A stretch of 64,000 nucleotides of DNA from Apium graveolens (lineage: Eukaryota > Streptophyta > Magnoliopsida > Apiales > Apiaceae). Location: assembly GCF_009905375.1 (NCBI RefSeq), contig NC_133653.1, positions 82,472,911 to 82,536,910 on the forward strand, given 5' to 3'. Position numbers and translations under genes: made by a program. The first letter of the stretch is position 1. Each line of letters starts with the position of its first letter. The notes below the pieces were generated by a model. That model was not told the DNA's origin and did no database searches. It was given only the letters and a program-made list of their open reading frames with translations. Shown here piece after piece: positions 46,007 through 60,300 of this stretch.

Positions 46007-49000
46007 TATAACACCCTCCAAATCCGGGGTATAGATTTGGGGCATTATTAACAACAATTACCAACTATACCTGCACAAGCGGAATATAAATATAATAATT
46101 ACCCCGTACTATCACTACTCAGGATCTTTTAAGGTTTGAGTTTGGAAACAAGAATCATGCACTACACTTTATTACAAACCCAACTAAATAAAACCTGTCT
46201 CAAGAACTCTCTTTATTACAAAACTTTATTCTATCTACAGTTTCACTACGCAATCTTTTATTCAAACTACACAAGACTTTTATTCAACCCAACATTACTA
46301 CTTATCCTGCTACACCTGATCTGGCAATTCAAAACTCTCTTCGAGAATAGGAAGGAACACTCTTGGTATAAGAGGGTCCCGCTGCTTGACTCGCTTCTTG
46401 ACTATGCGGGTCCTGATGGGTTTCATTCTCTACCTTAACTGTAAAACAATAGGAGTGACAATAAAAGAAATGAGCCAAAATTGCTCAACAAGCCTGCAAC
46501 AATATATATATATATATATTATAAAGAGAGAGAAATAAATGAACCAATAAGCTGCTGGTTTGAACAACCATCTGTATCTGTATATGATAATAATTTGCCA
46601 ATGATGGCGAGTGCCAAATGAACAAGACTGGAAACAAGAACCAACATATGCACTATAATCTGCTGATCAGTCAGAATATAGTGCGGATCTATACCCAACT
46701 GCATAGACCCAACCAACATAAGGAGTACTCAGGCAACTATGGCCTATTAATTAATGGTCTGGGAAAAATCCAGCCTTTATAGTAACCATCCAGTCCAAGG
46801 CTGAGCATCCGGAACAATCGGTATGCTATTGATATATCCCAACACCAGGATATACCAGAATATATGTAGGGTAAAAGAATTGAAATATGAACAGAGAATT
46901 CAATAAATTGGGTAAATCAAGAATTGAAATGAAACTGGAACAAGTAATAATAAATGGATAATAGTGTATATGAACAATGATTATCAAAGAGAATTGATAT
47001 GATAGAAAAGAAATATAAATCACTATTCTGAATTTAGAATAGGGGAAAAACTTGCCTTGCGCGTACTTAACCTGGTTTAACTCACTGCCTTCTGACCCTA
47101 GCTTGCTCTGCCTTGCTAACACTGAACAAATCATGGAAAGATAGGTGTTTAGATAATTTACTACATACGTGTATCTTGAATTGATATCACGCAACCTTAT
47201 CAGTCTACCCATGCGTTTCTTTCTGACTCGCATATATATATACATACATTTATACAGCACATCTATTCACATAATCACATAAAGCACGTAGCACGTAAAG
47301 CACATAATTAATTTCTAAATTTATAATTATTTTTAGAATCAATTCTGGGCTTATACCTGCATTACTAGTCGTATCTGATTTTATTATAATTTTTCGGGAT
47401 TTATTCGGCTCAATTATATCCCTACTAGGACCTACGAACTATCAATTATCACCAAACCACTCTTTTTCAGAAGAAATTATAACTTACAACCATTTTTATT
47501 GGATTCGTCTCATTTTTCTGAGTCTAGAGGTCTTCGTTTCACTCAAATCGGACTAACGGTTGAATTGTTATGAAGTAAATACGGATGATTTAATTTATTA
47601 TTCAATATAAATAATTATTACAACCTTTTAAATCCTAAAATAATTTTTACATAATTATTTAAGAAAAATCAAAGTCAAAAATAATTTTTTTATAATTTTT
47701 GGAGTTAAAATGAAGAAGTTACGATTTATTGAAAATTATGTGATTAATTATCGAAATAATTAATCACTTTTTAAATATTGAATAAATAAATAACTAATAA
47801 ATAATTAATAATTGCTTATTTAATAATCTAAAATAATAAATCTCTAATTATCAGGATTAATCACAATTTATTATAATGTATATAACTTATCGATATTTAT
47901 TCGATTAGATCGATTATTTACAAATAATCAATCAACTTAATTAACCGATACGCTATTTATCGAATAACTACAAATTACTCGAATTATAAATCACTTAACG
48001 ATTAATCATTCGTATAACTACGAGCTACTCGCAATTCTCGAATAACTATCGAATCGCTATTATTACTATACCTATACGATTAATTAATCACTTGATTATC
48101 TATATTTAATTATTAGATACGAATAATTATTACGATATTCTTCGAACAATTATCGGTCGAATAATAATTCTAATTATCGAATTACTATTCGCATTATTAA
48201 CTAATTATTAGATTATTAATCATATCACTTAATTATTTCTAATTCTTATTTATTAATTAATTACCTAATTATTAATTAATTACCCAATTATTAATTAATT
48301 AGATAACTAATAAATAATTAGATAAATAATTAAATAATTAAATAATTAAATTAGAATTTGTAAATTAATAAAATAATTTAGAAATTAATAATACTATTTT
48401 TCAGAATTTAAAACTAATTTTTAATTAATTATTAGAATTATTAAAACTGATTTTTAATTACTAAAATATAAATAAATTATTAATTTAATCAGAAACACAA
48501 AAACAGGAACAGGGGTTGGACTTTTAGGATCAAACCCGGGTCGAAACCGGGTTGGAAACCGGGTCGACGCCGGGTTGAACATGAACACGCCGGCCGGCTG
48601 CCTGAACTCGGCACCGGCGGCGAAAACTCCGGCGAACCAAAACACAGTCAAATCGAGTGATTTCAGTTCGATTCTTCTGCGTTTCTGAGGCACAGCAACA
48701 TAGACGACGTCCCCCCACCTTTCTCCTTCGTCCTCGTCGACCACCAACCCAGAAACCGAAACACAGCCGCCGTTGACGGCTTTTTCCGGCGACCACGAAC
48801 TCAACACGAAACTCAGCAAACCCGGTACCAATCGACAGGAAAAATAACGATCTAAACGTTTCTAACAACCATAACATCAAACAATAACTAGAAATCAAAA
48901 CCCGAATTCAAGAATTAAAACCGAAAATACGAATCAAAAATCAAGAAATCAGACAACAAAAACATTTGCATAATCAGAAACTACAGATCATAAGCTTCAA

Positions 49001-49761
49001 AACGAGTACTCACACGACTGATTTGGATGCCAGAATCACTATCAAACTTAGCTTTAATTCCAGGAACTTCAAGAACCCTAATCCCCCTTTCTGAATTTTC
49101 TGAATTATTTTCTGATTTTTTTTATAATTAATTAATAGATAATTACTGAAAAATCAGATATTTATACTATGTAAAATAATACCCCTAAATAAAATTAAGG
49201 GTCTAATTACACTCCTATTAAAAATATTTGGCCCCAAGTTTTATAATTTTTTGGGTATTAATATTGAATTTTTAAATATCCAATAAATACAAAATAAATA
49301 CTAAAAATTCCCAAAAATTGTGAAAAATACAAAAATACAAAGAAAAATGATATATGATAATTTCATAATCATATAAAAATAAAAATGTGATTTTTTTGTG
49401 GGGTTTTTGGTACCCGAAGGGGTCCGGAAAAGTCGTTTTTCGCGAAAAAGGTCAATTTGTAAAACGTCTAGGGGTTCAGAATAGCGATACGGTATAGGGC
49501 ATTTTTGGCAAAATAGGGCCAATGATTTTGTTTGAAATACGGGCTTTTAAAACATAGTTTTGAGCTGTACAGGTTTTAATATAATATATATAACTGATGA
49601 TAAAACGTTCAATAAATATCCAAAACGCGTTTGGATCAAAACAACCAACACATAACACATAGCAGTCAGGGTTCAACGACTTAACACATTTAATCACATA
49701 ATAATACACATAATTTATTATTATTATAATATAATACAAGCGTAATTCCTCGGTCGTTACA
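46007..49761. mobile_element. Element E: solo LTR of another gypsy element, 3755 bp
   Basis: Begins TATAACACCC (probably a mutated TGTAACACCC) and ends GTCGTTACA, flanked by TCAAA at 46002-46006 and 49762-49766. There is no internal region, primer site or second LTR, so it is a solo LTR. A GC-rich block at about 48530-48830 lies in otherwise AT-rich DNA, as in the LTRs of B. Short frames here are not recognised genes. Confidence 0.85.
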
Positions 49762-49766
49762 TCAAA

Positions 49767-50975
49767 TGGTCCAATGTACCTTGGACTCAACTTTCCTTTC
49801 TTTCCAAATCGAGTTAAACCTTTCAAAGGAGATATCTTCAACAAGACTTTGTCTCCAGTTTCAAATTGCTCATCTTTTCGTTCTTGATTCGCGTACTTTG
49901 CCTGTCGGTCTTGAGCTGCAATCAATCTCTTTCGTATCATTTCAACCTTTTCCTTCGTTTGCTGAACTAGCTCTGGGCCAATTAACTTGCGCTCGCCAAC
50001 TTCATCCCAATAAGTAGGGGATTTACACTTTCTTCCATACAACGCTTCATAAGGCGGTATGCCAATACTTGCGTGATAACTGTTGTTGTAGGAAAACTCA
50101 ATTAAGGGCAAATGATCGTCCCAGTTTCCTTTGAAATCTATTGCGCAGGTTCGCAACATGTCTTCAATCATCTGAATTGTCCTTTCACTTTATCCGTCTG
50201 TCTGCGGATGATATGCCGTACTCATTTTCAACTTTGTTCCCAAATGATCATGGAATTGTCGCCAAAATCTTGAATTAAACCTTGGATCTCTATCAGACAC
50301 GATAGATATAGGAACTCCATGACGCATCACGATCTCATCCAAATACAATTTGACCAACTTCTCTAATGAAAACCTTTCATTTATCGGCAAGAAATGTGCT
50401 GACTTTGTCAACCGATCGATTACCACCTAAATCACATCGTGATTTAACTTGGTTTTAGGTAATCCTACCACGAAATCCATCGCGATATGTTCCCATTTCC
50501 ATTCAGGTATGTCCAGTGGCTGAAGCAATCCGCTTGGCCTTTGATGTTCCGCTTTAACTCTTTGGCACGTGTAACATTTACTTATCCATTCCGCAATTTC
50601 CTTTTTCATGTTTGGCCACCAATAATTTTCTTTTAAATCCCGGTACATCTTCGTACACCCAGGGTGAATTGAAAATTTCGAGTTATGCGCTTCTTGCAAA
50701 ATCTCGTACTTTAGTTCCACAACATTAGGTATCCAAATACGTGAGTTAACACGGTATATCCCTTTTCCATCCTTTTGAGCTTTAATTTCTTCTCCCGTCA
50801 ACTTATTCCCTTCGCGATTCATCACTTGCTCTTGACAACATCGAATTTTTTCCAAAATTTCAGGTTGAAACAATATTGCATAAATAACTTCATCTCCACA
50901 TTCTGGAGTCTGCACCTCTATTTCCATTTTGTCAAAGTCCTTGATTAATTCTTCCGATGACGTTAACATATTCAA
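49767..50975 (-). pseudogene. Element C integrase and RNase H end, three nonsense breaks
   Basis: Minus-strand pieces 50975-50427 (zinc domain with intact KCYTC, FSIHPG), 50426-50190 (SDRDPRF, second catalytic Asp) and 50171-49767 (glutamate helix, then KISPLKGLTRFGKKGKLSPR). They are separated by single in-frame stops where A has Trp and Gln codons. All three catalytic acidic residues of the integrase core can be seen. The first piece abuts F at 50988. Confidence 0.9.
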
Positions 50976-50987
50976 CCTTTCCTTTCG

Positions 50988-53088
50988 AAATCTTTGTTTT
51001 TCTGTATAATCAGGCTTGATACTTATTGCTTAATTTGGGAAGTACTATTGTATGTTTTATAAGGAGAAATTTGTGAGGTGTTTTGAAGTTGGAATTAACA
51101 AGACTGCTACTACTGAAACTATGGCTAATTATTTACAGGTTCTGCCTTCCCCTTTTAGTTAGTATGAGTTTATGAGCTTGCATTTTTTAGTAAAGTTGTA
51201 GATTTGAAATTTTACGGTTTATAATTAGTTTGTGATGAGGTACTTGGTAGATATTGGGATGCAGGAACGGAGAGTATAATATTTTGTGATGATATAGTTC
51301 ACCCTTTGGGCCTTATCAATTATGAATTGGGGGTATATCTAACTTTGTCACAGCTCTATTCTACACTAGCCCTATAGCTCTATTCTAGCTAGAACATACC
51401 GTATCATCGAAATTTGGCAGTGAGTTTAAAGATACATAAGTTCCATATCTTGTGAACTTTATTTCTTCTCCAAATTTGTTGGTACAGACGCAGGTAACCT
51501 CCCCCTCATGTCCTTAAAATATTTTACTTCACTGTTAAACCAAATGATATATTGTTACAACAGATGTTCTTATGTGTAGGCTCTGTATACATTGATTAAC
51601 ATAGCCAAAGCGTACCAATTTTTATTTATCCTGTTTACATGTGTTGTTGACATCGAGAATATTTTGTAGTTGCTTCTTCCCTTTGAACAATTGGAAACTA
51701 TATGAGATGGGGAAATGATGAGGATATCCAGGTATGGTCAAGTGACTAATTCTATATGCTAGCCACACGTTCCACTTTTGGGCTACCGAAGTTCTTTTCT
51801 TTGGTAATATAGACTTGATAAAGATATAAAATGATCCAGTATAGTCCTCTTCACACCAAAGGTTTCGAGTTGGTTACTTAGAATGGTATCTACCTCGTGA
51901 GTCATAACATTTAGCTAGATCCGCTACCACTGTGTGTTGTTAGAAGCGTCATCACATCATCAAATCTCACCTGTCAAGGCTTCACTACTGACCTTAAGAT
52001 TTAGAAGTTGGATCTTAGACTATATAGCTAGAATAGAGCTATAGGCCTATTTTGTGTTAATATAGAGCAGAATAGAGTAGAGTATAATGCATCTCAGAAA
52101 GGTTTACATATCTTGGTCTTGTGTTGGTGACAATAAAATGTGTTGGTGCTAGCTAGTTTATCTTTACCATGAATTGCAAGGCTAGTACCTCTATACCGTG
52201 CTAAACCAAATAAACATACTCAACATAGTTTACTCATGAGTGTGGACCTTAAAACTGTGTTTGATTTGTTTAGTTTTAGGATGATATGTGGTTTTAGCAT
52301 CATATTAGGTCTGAATGTGTTCTGTTTATTTTTGTGATAGCCTATGGTTTTAGTATCCTACTTCCTTCTGTAAATTGCATATATAGCTCAAACCTTGACA
52401 AAATAGTAAGGCAATTGTATATGGGATTAGATTATTGCTTCCTATAAGTTATGAGCTAGTTCAATCCAAACCTACCAAGCGAATCACCTCTATTAATTGT
52501 CTGATCAATTGTGCAGGAGATAGCCACATCATGTGAGACTGCAGCTCTACCGGAATAGTGAATTCCCTACCAACATGACACAAATAAGAAAAAGCTGATA
52601 GCAAGGTTACTCTAATTGACTTCATGAAACGAGCTCTACTGCGGATCAACATATTGACAATTTGAGTTGGATAGAATAGGCTTATACAATTTATGTTTGT
52701 TGTACTCACTCATGTGAGAATGAGAATATTGGATTTTTGTTGTTAATAATAAATTCATTTTTGGTTTTTTCGCGCAAAAAGTAATTTGGTGCACGTAGGA
52801 AACTGATATAAAAAATTGAATATACATCACTTTATTATGGAAAATCGATGTAAAAGAATCAAATATGCATGTCTAAGAGGAACACATACATCACTTTTTT
52901 TGTATTAAATTCGATGTCTAATTGGCCGGATAGATATCATCTTTTCTGAAAAAACCGATGTCTAATGGGGTAAAAGACATCGGTGTATGGCCGATGTCTA
53001 GAATAGACATCACCGACATCAACATCGGTTATGAAACAACATAGACATCGGCCATAAACCGATGTCTATTGGCCAGATTCTTGTAATG
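50988..53088. mobile_element. Element F: CACTA-like fragment inserted in C pol
   Basis: At the right end the reverse strand reads CATTACAAGAATCTGG, one base off the common CACTACAAGAA CACTA terminus. Next to it are nested copies of a subterminal repeat: ATAGACATCGG (53041-53051) and CCGATGTCTAT (53059-53069) form a perfect 11-bp stem, and further GACATCGG/CCGATGTC units lie at 52910-53035. The left end (50988) has no terminal repeat and about 18 bases of C's coding sequence are missing there, so the left end is truncated. The 1.9 kb body has no recognised frame. Confidence 0.7.
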
Positions 53089-53866
53089 CACATTTGCCTT
53101 TCCAGGATGATAGTTTATTGCACAATCATAATCTTTGATCAATTCCAACCACCTTCTTTGTCACATATTCAGTTCTTTCTGAGTAAAGATATACTTTAAG
53201 CTCTTATGGTCCGTATAAATCTCACACTTTTCCCCGTACAAATAATGCCTCCAAATCTTAAGGCCAAATACAATTGCTGCCAATTCCAAATCGTGCGTTG
53301 GATACTTTTGCTCATGCGGCTTGAGTTGCCTTGACGCATATGCTATTACCTTCCCGTGTTGCATTAATACGCATCCAAATTCTTTATATGAAGCATCACT
53401 GAATATCACAAATTCCCCTTTATCACCTGGTAATACCAACACTGGGGCGGTTACCAATCTCTTCTTTAACTCTTGGAAACTTTCCTCACACTTTTCTATC
53501 CAAACGAACTTCTCGTTCTTTCTGGTCAACTTTGTCAACGGAACGGCAATCTTTGAGAAATCTTGCACAAATCTTCTATAGTATCCGGCTAATCCCAGAA
53601 AACTTCTGACTTTCGTCGGAGTCTTGGGTCTTTCCCAATTCATTACAGCTTCTATCTTGGCTGGGTCCACTTTAATTCCTTCTTTATTGACTACATGACC
53701 AAGAAATTGCACTTCCTTTAGCCAAAATCCACACTTTGAAAACTTTGCATACAGCTTCTCTTTTCACAGAATTTCCAAGGAAATCCTCAAAATGCTCCTT
53801 ATGATCTTCTTCCGTCTTGGAGTAAATCAGTATATCGTTGATAAACACAATCACGAACTTGTCCAA
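53089..53866 (-). pseudogene. Element C RT end and RNase H
   Basis: Two overlapping minus-strand frames: RT end with [16 protein letters not shown], then RNase H ([29 protein letters not shown] with the usual His). The first catalytic RT aspartate is Asn (FIND), a different change from the Tyr of A. A stop replaces Arg in ELNM*QRR near 53160, and a one-base shift separates the two frames near 53760. Confidence 0.9.
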
Positions 53867-53869
53867 ATA

Positions 53870-54613
53870 CTACTTGAACACTCTGTTCATAAGATCCATA
53901 AATGCAGCTGGCGCATTCGTTAAGCCAAATGCCATCACCAAAAACTCATAGTGTCCGTATCTTGTTCGGAACGCTGTCTTGGGTATATCTTCCGCTTTGA
54001 TCTTTAATTGATGATACCCGGATCTTAGATCCAATTTTGAAAAACACAAAGCTCCTTTCAATTGGTCGAACAAATCATCGATCCGCGGTAGAGGGTACTT
54101 ATTCTTGATCGTCAACTTATTCAGCTCACGGTAATCGATACACAATCGCATGCTTCCATCCTTTTTATTTACAAACAACACCGGTGCGCCCCACGGGGAT
54201 ACACTCGGTCGGATTACTCCTTTATCCAACAACTCTTGCAACTGAGCTGCCAATTCATTCATTTCAACCGGCGCCATGCGATAGGGAGCTTTCGATACTG
54301 GTTCCGTACCAGGAGCCAAGTCAATCCTAAACTCGATCTCTCTGCCTGGAGGTAGTCCAGGCAATTCATCAGGAAACACGTCCGGAAAATCTCTTACTAC
54401 CGGAATATCGTCGATCTTTACAGATTCTTTTTCCACGTCTACGACATTAGCCAAATAAACTTCGCATCCTTGACGTATTAATCTTCTCGCCTCAATAGCC
54501 GTTAGAAATTTCTTCTCTTGCCTCTTTCCTTTAAATATCACTTCCTCACCATCCTTGGTTCTTAACTTCACTTTCTTACTTTTACATTCTATTTGCGCCT
54601 CATGCTTTGACAA
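53870..54613 (-). pseudogene. Element C protease end and RT, intact stretch
   Basis: 247 codons of the protease-RT linker and RT fingers/palm: [69 protein letters not shown]. Ends at a TAG replacing Gln just before the catalytic motif. First Met here replaces Trp of the parent frame, so it is not a true start. Confidence 0.9.
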
Positions 54614-54665
54614 CTAATCCATTCCTAGTATAACCTTAAATTCTCCTAACTTAAAAGGAATTAAG

Positions 54666-55124
54666 TCAGCTAGAAAAGTGCCGACCTTCTATAGACACAT
54701 CACAATCAGGGCAAATCTTATTAACAACAACTTTCTCTTGATTTGCTACCTCTATAATCAAATTAGGCTCTAGAGGGTACGTAACACAATTTAACTTATC
54801 AAGAATACTTTCAGAGATAAAAGATCTAGTTGCTCCAGAATCCATCAAAACTTTTACTTCTACTGAGTTTATAACAAGCATACCTGCTACCACGTCCACA
54901 TCTTGCACCGCATCTTTCATTGTCATGTTAAAGGTTCTAGCTCTAGGTTGAGCTGATGGTGCTGGGAGAGACGGCGGTCCAGTAATTCTGAGAACATTAG
55001 CCTTCTGCACAGGCTCCTTGCAATTTCTAGCCATATGGCCCACTTTACCACACTTGAAACAGGCCAAATCGGGTTTCCTTACTCTATTTGAACATTCTGA
55101 AGAATAATGCCCTTCTGGTTGCAC
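54666..55124 (-). pseudogene. Element C zinc knuckles and protease
   Basis: Second CCHC knuckle intact ([14 protein letters not shown]) and protease active site DSGA intact, unlike A. The frame ends by a small shift near 54670. A one-base deletion in the first knuckle (near 55110) separates it from gag. Confidence 0.88.
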
Positions 55125-56032
55125 TTAAAACATGTTATGTCTAGCTTACTACACCTCCCCGGGTGTCTCTTTCCACAGTTCCTGCATTCTTGCATCTGGG
55201 GTCTGTTATCCTTTCCCGGTTGTCCAGGTTTCTGGAAACGGTTCTTCTGAGCTCGATTCCCGGGTCTAAACTTCTGGAATTTTTGGTTCTGACCTCCACC
55301 ATTCTTCCCAAACTTCCCTCTGAACTTTGAGCTTCCTTGCTCTTGCTCAGAGCTTTCAAACTTCCTCTTTCTTCCTTCATTTTCTCTTCGAGCAGCTTCC
55401 CGCTCATCTTCCACTATCATTGCTTTCTGAACCAATGCAGCATAGTTCTTGATCTCCAACATTGCTATTTGACTCCTAATCCACGGCTTAAGTCCCTGCT
55501 GGAACCTCTTAGCCTTCTTTGCTGCAGTATTCACGTACTCAGGTACGAACCTTGACATTTCCGAAAACTTCACCTCATATTCTGCTACCGACATTTCCTC
55601 TTGTCTAAGATCCAAGAATTTCATCTCCAACTGATCTTGCATATAGCTTGGTAAATACTTTTCCAGAAACATCTCGGTAAACTTCTCCCAAGATAAGTCT
55701 TTGCCTTCCAACAACGCCTTAGACGACTCCCACCAGAAACTTGCTTCATCTTTCAGATAATAACTTGCGTACTGAGCTTTCTTATCATCCTTAACTTCTG
55801 CTAACTCAAAGGCTTTTTCCATCTCTCTCAACCACGACTGCGCTTTAATCGGGTCTGGCAAACCTAAGAACTCTGGAGGATGAACAGATTGAAAGTGCTT
55901 GAAATTTCCAACTTTTGGGGCCACAGGTTGTTGCAAAAGTTGAGCAAGTCTGCTCATCATAGTGGTTTTTGGGTTTATTTCTGGGTCTTGGGTGGGAATT
56001 TCTTCTTCTTGGTGATCTGGTAAGTTGGCCAT
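55079..56032 (-). pseudogene. Element C gag
   Basis: 317 codons, about 90% alike to A's gag by eye, with SVHPPEFLGLPDP, WLREMEKAF, SFWWES and RFQQGLKPWIRSQ. Continues past the position where A has a stop, through CRNCGKRHPGRC, into a frameshift at the next knuckle (CFKCNQKG then out of frame). Confidence 0.92.
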
Positions 56033-56575
56033 TTCTTATAAACCTGATTGAGCAATTATTTAGCAATACGATAGCATGGCATATATATAACAACAATTTT
56101 TATGAAATCTCTTTTGTGGGTTTTAAGTTTTACCCAATTTGCACATGCAATCCTATTACTACATAATTCTCATATCAGTGTTGTTTTATCATGGCACGGA
56201 ATAGGGTTTTATGATCTTTAAACATGGTTATACGAAAATATGGTTGTATTTAAAACATGGCATTAAGAACAGTTTATAAGATAATCAAGGTGCACAAAGG
56301 AAAGCAAGATAATAGATTTATTTAATCAAAGGTTACATAGGGAATATTCTGGATATTAGGGTTCTGAAACAAGGTACAATAAATAACAGGGTTAAACAGA
56401 GGAAAAACTGGAAAACATCCCCCATCTACCCCTAACTTCCAACTACTACTACTACACTGGTCTGAAATACAACGAGATAAATGAAAAAGGGATCCCGGCA
56501 TCTGACCAAGTATCCCAAAGCCTACCGGCGCTGAAAACAACAACAACAATCTACGGGCTCAACCAACAGTCCCGT
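56033..56575 (-). other. Element C gag leader, non-coding
   Basis: Aligns with 4067-4597 of A with indels. Nothing else seen. Confidence 0.6.
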
Positions 56576-57070
56576 CTAATCATCTAAAATCTCTCTCAAC
56601 ATAACCAACATCCAGCGAATGATCTTATACAGCCTCCGGGCCTCAGCATCAGCATCACTAGTGGATGGTCCCTTATCCAATCTCCTCCTGGCAACCTGCT
56701 CCACCATCTGAATCCTAGCTCTCCACTCCTCCATCACCACCGAAGTCCTCTGCCTAGAGTCTCGAATCAACCTATCTACCAGAGCTCCCAACTCAAGAAT
56801 GCGGGAGTACACAAAGTCTCGGTTTTGGGCTAACTTGCCACCAACACTGACATGAACAGTCTTAGGCATCTCCGATTCTGGCTCAGGGGCAGGGGTCTCT
56901 GAATCTGGCCTCAGGGGTGAAATCTGCATGGGGATCTCACTACTCTCAGAAGGGTCCTCCTCTGGGTCTGAACTAATATACACAGGCTCCTATGGAGAGG
57001 GTGGAATAGGGTCCACAGGGGTACCAGTCAAACTAATCTCTGAGTCTGAGTCACTACCACTACTAGGATC
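56576..57070 (-). pseudogene. Element C accessory protein, putative exon 2
   Basis: Same 495-base length as in A, starting after the same CAG acceptor and ending LREILDD. The acidic Ser-rich N-terminal half and Arg-rich second half (VEQVARRRLDKG) are kept. A TAG near 56990 replaces the Glu codon seen in A; the position of A's stop is a sense codon here. Different stops, no indels, and changes that mostly keep residue character support an ancestral protein. Confidence 0.55.
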
Positions 57071-57297
57071 CTGAGAGAAAACACAAAACAACAACCAAGA
57101 AACAATGTTAGGGTTAAATAAAGCTTCCAGCTAACTCACACCCTAACTCTAGTTTCCACTTTACCAATCAACACTATCCTTAGACTATACCTAATAGTCT
57201 AACTCAACTCTACATGAGTCGAACTCTCTCGCGATATAGATATATTCCCAAAATACCCTTTTTAAAACCTAACTTATCTCAGGGACTAGATCCTGTA

Positions 57298-57309
57298 GCT
57301 CTGATACCA
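57298..57309 (-). promoter_or_regulatory. Element C primer-binding site (initiator tRNA-Met)
   Basis: TGGTATCAGAGC on the minus strand, three bases from the 5' LTR. Confidence 0.95.
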
Positions 57310-57312
57310 ACT

Positions 57313-60300
57313 TGTGACGCCCTCAATCTCGGGGTTAAGAAATGAGGACTCACACACCTCTAATCTAATAATTAAATATGCATAAACCCCGATTTAACTA
57401 CTAACAGGATCAACAGGATAAAGTATGAGACAAGATTACAACTACCAATCACAAAATATAACTTACAAACCCAAAATATTATTAAATAATCAATATCGAT
57501 TCCGGCTGGGAACTGACACATAACCCATTGTATCTTTATACACCTCTTTCTAGGCGCGAGCTCACTCATAAAAACCACTACCTGCTCGGACAACCGGAAG
57601 CCCTCCACACGGTAGGGACCACCAAGTACGCTCTTACGAGCAGTGAGCCTAAGCCTGGCCATCTTCTTGCTTAACTGCCATGGTTAGATTAAGACAAAAC
57701 AAGTGAGTATAAAACTCAGCAAGTAACTATATAGCAGTTCTATAATATCAAATCTCAATATACTTTGAACCAACTAGGGCATTCTACTTTAATTAATCTA
57801 GGTGGCAGATTTCCATTTTTTTTTCTTTGGGATAAGGAAAGGTACTCTGAAGAATAGTAGGGCTTTCAAGAAACAAGGCTCGAAATAGGACGAAAGCCGA
57901 CATTCATCACAAATCATTATAGGATCAAATAGATCTTTCGATAGAGGAAAGCAACAGTATTTCAAGATAGAATCAATCATATGATCAACAATGTCAAGAA
58001 TCAGGGTTCTCGAGCTTTAAGCTCCACAATAACATAATCAAATCTTTTCAAGGCAATATAAACCATTTTCATTTCCAAAATCAATTTACTGAATAAAAGT
58101 TTCAATTCCCTTTTAAATAATCAATTAGAACCCTTGATTGGATCACTTTATCTTTCCATTTCATTATATACGGGTGATCAGCCCGTATCGACCTCCATTC
58201 CGGTCTTTAAGATACCAATCGGCATAATTTCAGCCTTAAATTGGACTAGTCCCACTAGCCTCTTACCATGACTGGACTAGTCCCACTAGCCTCTTACGTC
58301 TCAATGCAATCCATCAGGAATTCATTTGGAAAACCTTGAGTTGGAAAAACAAATAGGTTTTCTAAAATTCATTTTATCATTACCAAGCATTTGAAATCAT
58401 TCGGACTCTTTCAAGTCGAAAGTCATTCTTAAATCAGATTTTAAAGAAACAAAGTTCAGGGAGTGAATCAAAGATACGCAAGGAACAATTCACAAGAATT
58501 ATGTGTCAAGGATAACAAGGCACCAAATTAGAAGGATAAACATTGATTTAAGGATCAATAGGGTGATCAAGAGAAACAGAATATCATTAAATAGGGTTAA
58601 CCAAGATAATCAATAGGTTCAATATGATTCATGGCATTATAGGCAACTTGAACAGAAAGGTCAGGTTATCAATGAGTGAAATCAATAGGCTTATCAATAA
58701 CAGGTTATCAAGAACAGGGATTCTTTAAATCAATAACAGGGTTTCATAAAACATGGATCTCATAAAACAGGGGTTTCATGCTTAAACAGTTCAATACTCT
58801 ACATGGTATGAACAACATTTCCTTTATAATCATTTACACAAGTAATCAGAGTTACTTGCCTGAATTTGCTTTCCTGAGGGTTGAACTACTGCCACCTAGT
58901 AAATCATTTCCTTTCCTAGCCTGAATGCCCTCACGCTCCGAATCTACAATAAAACCAAAATCTTAATTAGATTCCCAACTCTCGTTCCTGGAACGATCAC
59001 ACTATACGGTAACTCGATTATATCCTTGACTCGAGCATACGAATATAGCTTATACATATAAGCACATAGCACTTAGCACATAGCATAATCCTTTCTCGTA
59101 GCTTTTATATCCTTATATACTTAGCAATCAAAGCGTACTCGCTTGACCTTGGCTATTTCTCAAATCAAACTAACACGACTCTTTTACGAGTACAAGACCT
59201 ATTCACAACCAAACATTTACGTTCATAACCATCACTTATATCAATCAACTTAGTTCCCTTTTCTTTTGCTCCTTAATTCGAGCCACATACTATAATCAAG
59301 CAACAAATTCCTAAATATTTACTTATACACTTTCAATCATCCTTTTAATCATAAAAACCAAGTAATTTGACTTTCATTCCTTATGGCCTATTCGGCCCTA
59401 TCACACAAAATTAACCAAGTTCTCACTTTAACTCACATACATACACACAACTCATTCAAAGCTATTAAAGTATCATCCTTCTTCATTTTAATCATAAAAA
59501 TTTGAGCCAAATCATACATACTTGCGCGCATGTAATTCAATTTTAACTTATCATGATATCAAACACTTTATCTTTATCAAGTAAGCCAACTAAGTTTCTT
59601 AACACAATTGATTTTCACCTAAATCACAACATGCATCCATTCATTCATCAAATTAGTCCCTTTTTTAACTTAATTTAATTCGGCAAAAACTCAATTTTAC
59701 TTCTCAAGGATAAATCAATGATATGCACATCTTGATCCTCTTTAAAACTAACATGCAATCACTTTTAGGCCATTTATACTTAGTGTTTACCAAGATTATC
59801 TCACAAAAATCAATTTCCTTTCTTATTAACACAAAAATTTGAACCTAAACTTAGCATGCGACAATAATTTCATTCCTTTTTAATCTAATAACAATCCATC
59901 ATCATTTTACACAAGTTAATTCAAATCAAACAACTTTAAAGATTAAAACCATTCGGCCTTTTCAAAAACAACCATGCAACTTGATATTCTTAATCCTTGA
60001 ATCATAAATCCACCTATATTTCAACATCAAATCAATGACTCATGCATTTCAATATAATCAACTTGATTTCCTTAAAATAGTAAGGGCCATTCGGCCTTTT
60101 AATCGAAACACCACATGCAAACATAAATAAGTGATCTTAAGGTTCTAGAGCTCAGTTTTTAACATCATAGCTCACCACCGGTTCACCGGAGTTCATCACC
60201 GGTGGCGGTGGCTTCACGGTGGTGCCCTCATTCGAGGGTGTCCAACCACGAAACCCCCGATTTCTCAAAAGAAATGCATCAACACCACATGCAAACTGAT

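Noticed and set aside
48454..48898. Overlapping minus-strand frames in solo LTR E
   Set aside because: Arg/Val/Gly-rich readings come from the GC-rich island; no domain and no partner.
46007..49761. A second complete retrotransposon in place of a solo LTR
   Set aside because: No internal primer site, no repeat of the first bases within the segment and no pol or gag reading.
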